In this document: piece by piece, positions 62,917 to 64,000 of the stretch | How the letters are laid out: each line of letters starts with the position of its first letter | Position numbering within the stretch: position 1 is the first letter of the stretch | NCBI GenBank assembly: GCA_000341795.1 | Contig: AODO01000001.1 | Span: forward strand, 243,137-307,136 | Reading direction: 5' to 3' | DNA from: Rhodococcus triatomae BKS 15-14 | GTDB taxonomy: Bacteria; Actinomycetota; Actinomycetes; Mycobacteriales; Mycobacteriaceae | DNA: 64,000 nt | Program-made: the position numbers and the translations under genes | Notes under the pieces: generated by a model | Told to the model about the DNA's origin: nothing | Databases searched by the model: none | Seen by the model: only the letters and a program-made list of their open reading frames with translations

Positions 62917-62962
62917 CCGGCCGAGAATCACGCCACCACGTACCCGGCCGGTCGAGGACGGA

Positions 62963-63895
62963 TCAGGTCAACGCCGACTCGACCTGATCGAGAATCGTTC
63001 CGGCGCCGACCACGCCGATGCCGACCATCCAGGTCTCGTCCTCCATCTCGTGGACGTTTCCGGCCGCGACCGCGGGCAGTGCGCCCCACACCCCGGTGAC
63101 CGCAGGCATCGTTCCCACGTTCGCGTCGCCTGCGGGGTTCGTGTAGAACACCACGTCGCCGTCGATCTGCGTGAACATCTCGGGGCTCGACTCGAGCATC
63201 GAGTACTCGTTCCAGTCGCGGTCTCCGAGATCGAAGCCCACCTCGGTCAGGATCGAACCCGAGAACGTTCGTGGTCCGTAGAGCCTGAAGTTGTCGGTGC
63301 GGAAGCGCACGATCGACGCGGTCCGGCCCTGCGCGCCGACCTTGTCGCCGACCGCGACGGCCCGATCCGAGATCCCGGTCAGCAGTCGGTCCATGTCGTC
63401 GCTCTCGTGCACCGCCGCGGCGGTGATGCGCGCCTGCTCCTGCCAGTCGGTTCCGGAGTTCTCGGAGAAGACCGTCGGGGCGATCGCCGAAAGCTGGTCG
63501 TAGAGCGCCTCGTGGCGGACCTTCGCGCCGATGATGAGGTCGGGAGCCAGATTCGCGATCGCCTCGAGATTCGGTTCGGACGTCTGGCCGACACTCGTCG
63601 TCCCGTCGAGATCGTCCGCGAGGTAGGTCGGGAATCCGTTGCCGGCACTCGACTCCGTGGCGCCGACGGGCGTGATGCCCAGCGCGACAAGGGCATCGAG
63701 GTGCGGGGAGTCGATGACGACGATGCGCTCGGGTGTGCCGTCGAGGACGGTCGTCCCCATCGCGTGTTCCACGCTGTAGGAGTCGTCGCCCGAGGTCTCC
63801 TCGGTCGAGCTGCCACACGATGCGAGGAAGAGGGAGGTGACGGCGACGGCGACGCCGACGAGACTGCGGATCGAGCGCTGATGTGAATCGGACAT
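62963..63895 (-). CDS. Iron-siderophore ABC substrate-binding lipoprotein
   Basis: A 310-residue lipoprotein with signal and lipobox LASC (C27). Residues about 55 onward show the FepB/FecB-type fold: PERIVVIDSPHLDALVALGITPVG, then NLEAIANLAPDLIIG, joined by a long helix. It should bind Fe-siderophores outside the membrane. An IdeR-like box (63917-63935) lies upstream. TACCGT is six bases before the ATG, a leaderless start. Permease and ATPase genes are not in the window. Confidence 0.9.
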   Translation of the reverse strand: MSDSHQRSIRSLVGVAVAVTSLFLASCGSSTEETSGDDSYSVEHAMGTTVLDGTPERIVVIDSPHLDALVALGITPVGATESSAGNGFPTYLADDLDGTTSVGQTSEPNLEAIANLAPDLIIGAKVRHEALYDQLSAIAPTVFSENSGTDWQEQARITAAAVHESDDMDRLLTGISDRAVAVGDKVGAQGRTASIVRFRTDNFRLYGPRTFSGSILTEVGFDLGDRDWNEYSMLESSPEMFTQIDGDVVFYTNPAGDANVGTMPAVTGVWGALPAVAAGNVHEMEDETWMVGIGVVGAGTILDQVESALT

Positions 63896-63901
63896 GGGGG
63901 C

Positions 63902-63935
63902 ACGGTAGCAGTGAAGTTAGGGTAGGCAATCTTCT
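63902..63935 (-). promoter_or_regulatory. IdeR/DtxR-like iron box and -10 element
   Basis: TTAGGGTAGGCAATCTTCT (63917-63935) matches the TTAGGTTAGGCTAACCTAA consensus at 13 of 19 positions. The -10 element TACCGT (63902-63907, minus strand) is just downstream, so IdeR with iron would block initiation. Confidence 0.7.
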
Positions 63936-63959
63936 GGTCGGCGTGCGCCGAAAGTCGAG

Positions 63960-64000
63960 GCGGGCGGACTCGGGATCGAGGTGACCCCGGGTCCGCCCGC
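63960..64000 (-). terminator. Terminator of the next leftward gene
   Basis: GCGGGCGGACTCGGG (63960-63974) pairs with 63986-64000 with one mismatch around an 11-base loop. A gene to the right of the window probably ends here on the minus strand. Confidence 0.6.

Overview
The window is a 64 kb, very GC-rich chromosomal segment of a mycolic-acid-bearing actinobacterium, most likely Rhodococcus or a close relative. Codon third positions are almost all G or C, many genes start with GTG, and genes are dense on both strands. Marker genes include a candidate corynomycolate reductase (cmrA), the mycothiol-dependent Rv2466c-type thioredoxin-fold protein, the large 180 kDa-class NAD-glutamate dehydrogenase, truncated haemoglobin O and the cytochrome oxidase accessory subunit CtaJ. 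From memory of the M. tuberculosis gene order, two blocks follow the Rv2522c to Rv2464c region: M20 peptidase, bcp, DUF3618, ldtB, orn, HerA-like ATPase, fadD, cmrA and an MFS gene on the left; ettA, gdh, thioesterase, Rv2474c-like, aglA, glbO, HNH, pepN, Rv2466c-like, rpiB and nei2 on the right. I see no prophage, insertion sequence, CRISPR array or rRNA operon.

Layout. 1-4.6 kb: the 3' part of a DUF6493-like gene and a DrrAB-type ABC exporter divergent from a TetR regulator. 4.7-8.1 kb: an operon of amino-acid permease, one-helix membrane protein and M20 dipeptidase. 8.2-12.2 kb: bcp, DUF3618 protein, two identical tRNA-Lys, L,D-transpeptidase, a decayed reading frame, tRNA-His and orn. 12.3-26.2 kb: HerA-like ATPase and lipid or redox genes (acyl-CoA ligase, hydrolases, cmrA, fadH with padR), an MFS transporter, and a PucR-type regulator coupled to a membrane EEP hydrolase. 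26.2-29.5 kb: a fatty-acid desaturase, its ferredoxin-type reductase and a divergent DesT-like regulator. 29.6-35.3 kb is the most taxon-specific stretch: secreted nuclease with a coupled 19-codon upstream frame, small unknown proteins, VOC protein, MarR/FUSC pair, two secreted Pro-rich paralogues and two very small genes. 35.5-41.6 kb: tRNA-Arg, a CopD-CtaG fusion, an MpaB-type oxygenase with TetR, and a secreted lipase followed by a broken copy. 41.7-64 kb: the conserved ettA to nei2 block and an iron-siderophore lipoprotein with an IdeR-like box.

Regulatory DNA is unusually readable. At least fourteen genes have a TANNNT hexamer 6-8 bases before ATG or GTG, as expected for leaderless mRNAs. 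Seven regulator genes have palindromes or repeats beside them. Gene ends often carry long perfect hairpins, three of which share one sequence family. The main discovery candidates are the secreted Pro-rich/GxxxG paralogue pair with a nearby 42-residue amphipathic peptide gene, the coupled upstream frame of the secreted nuclease, and the twin operators at 20.9 kb.
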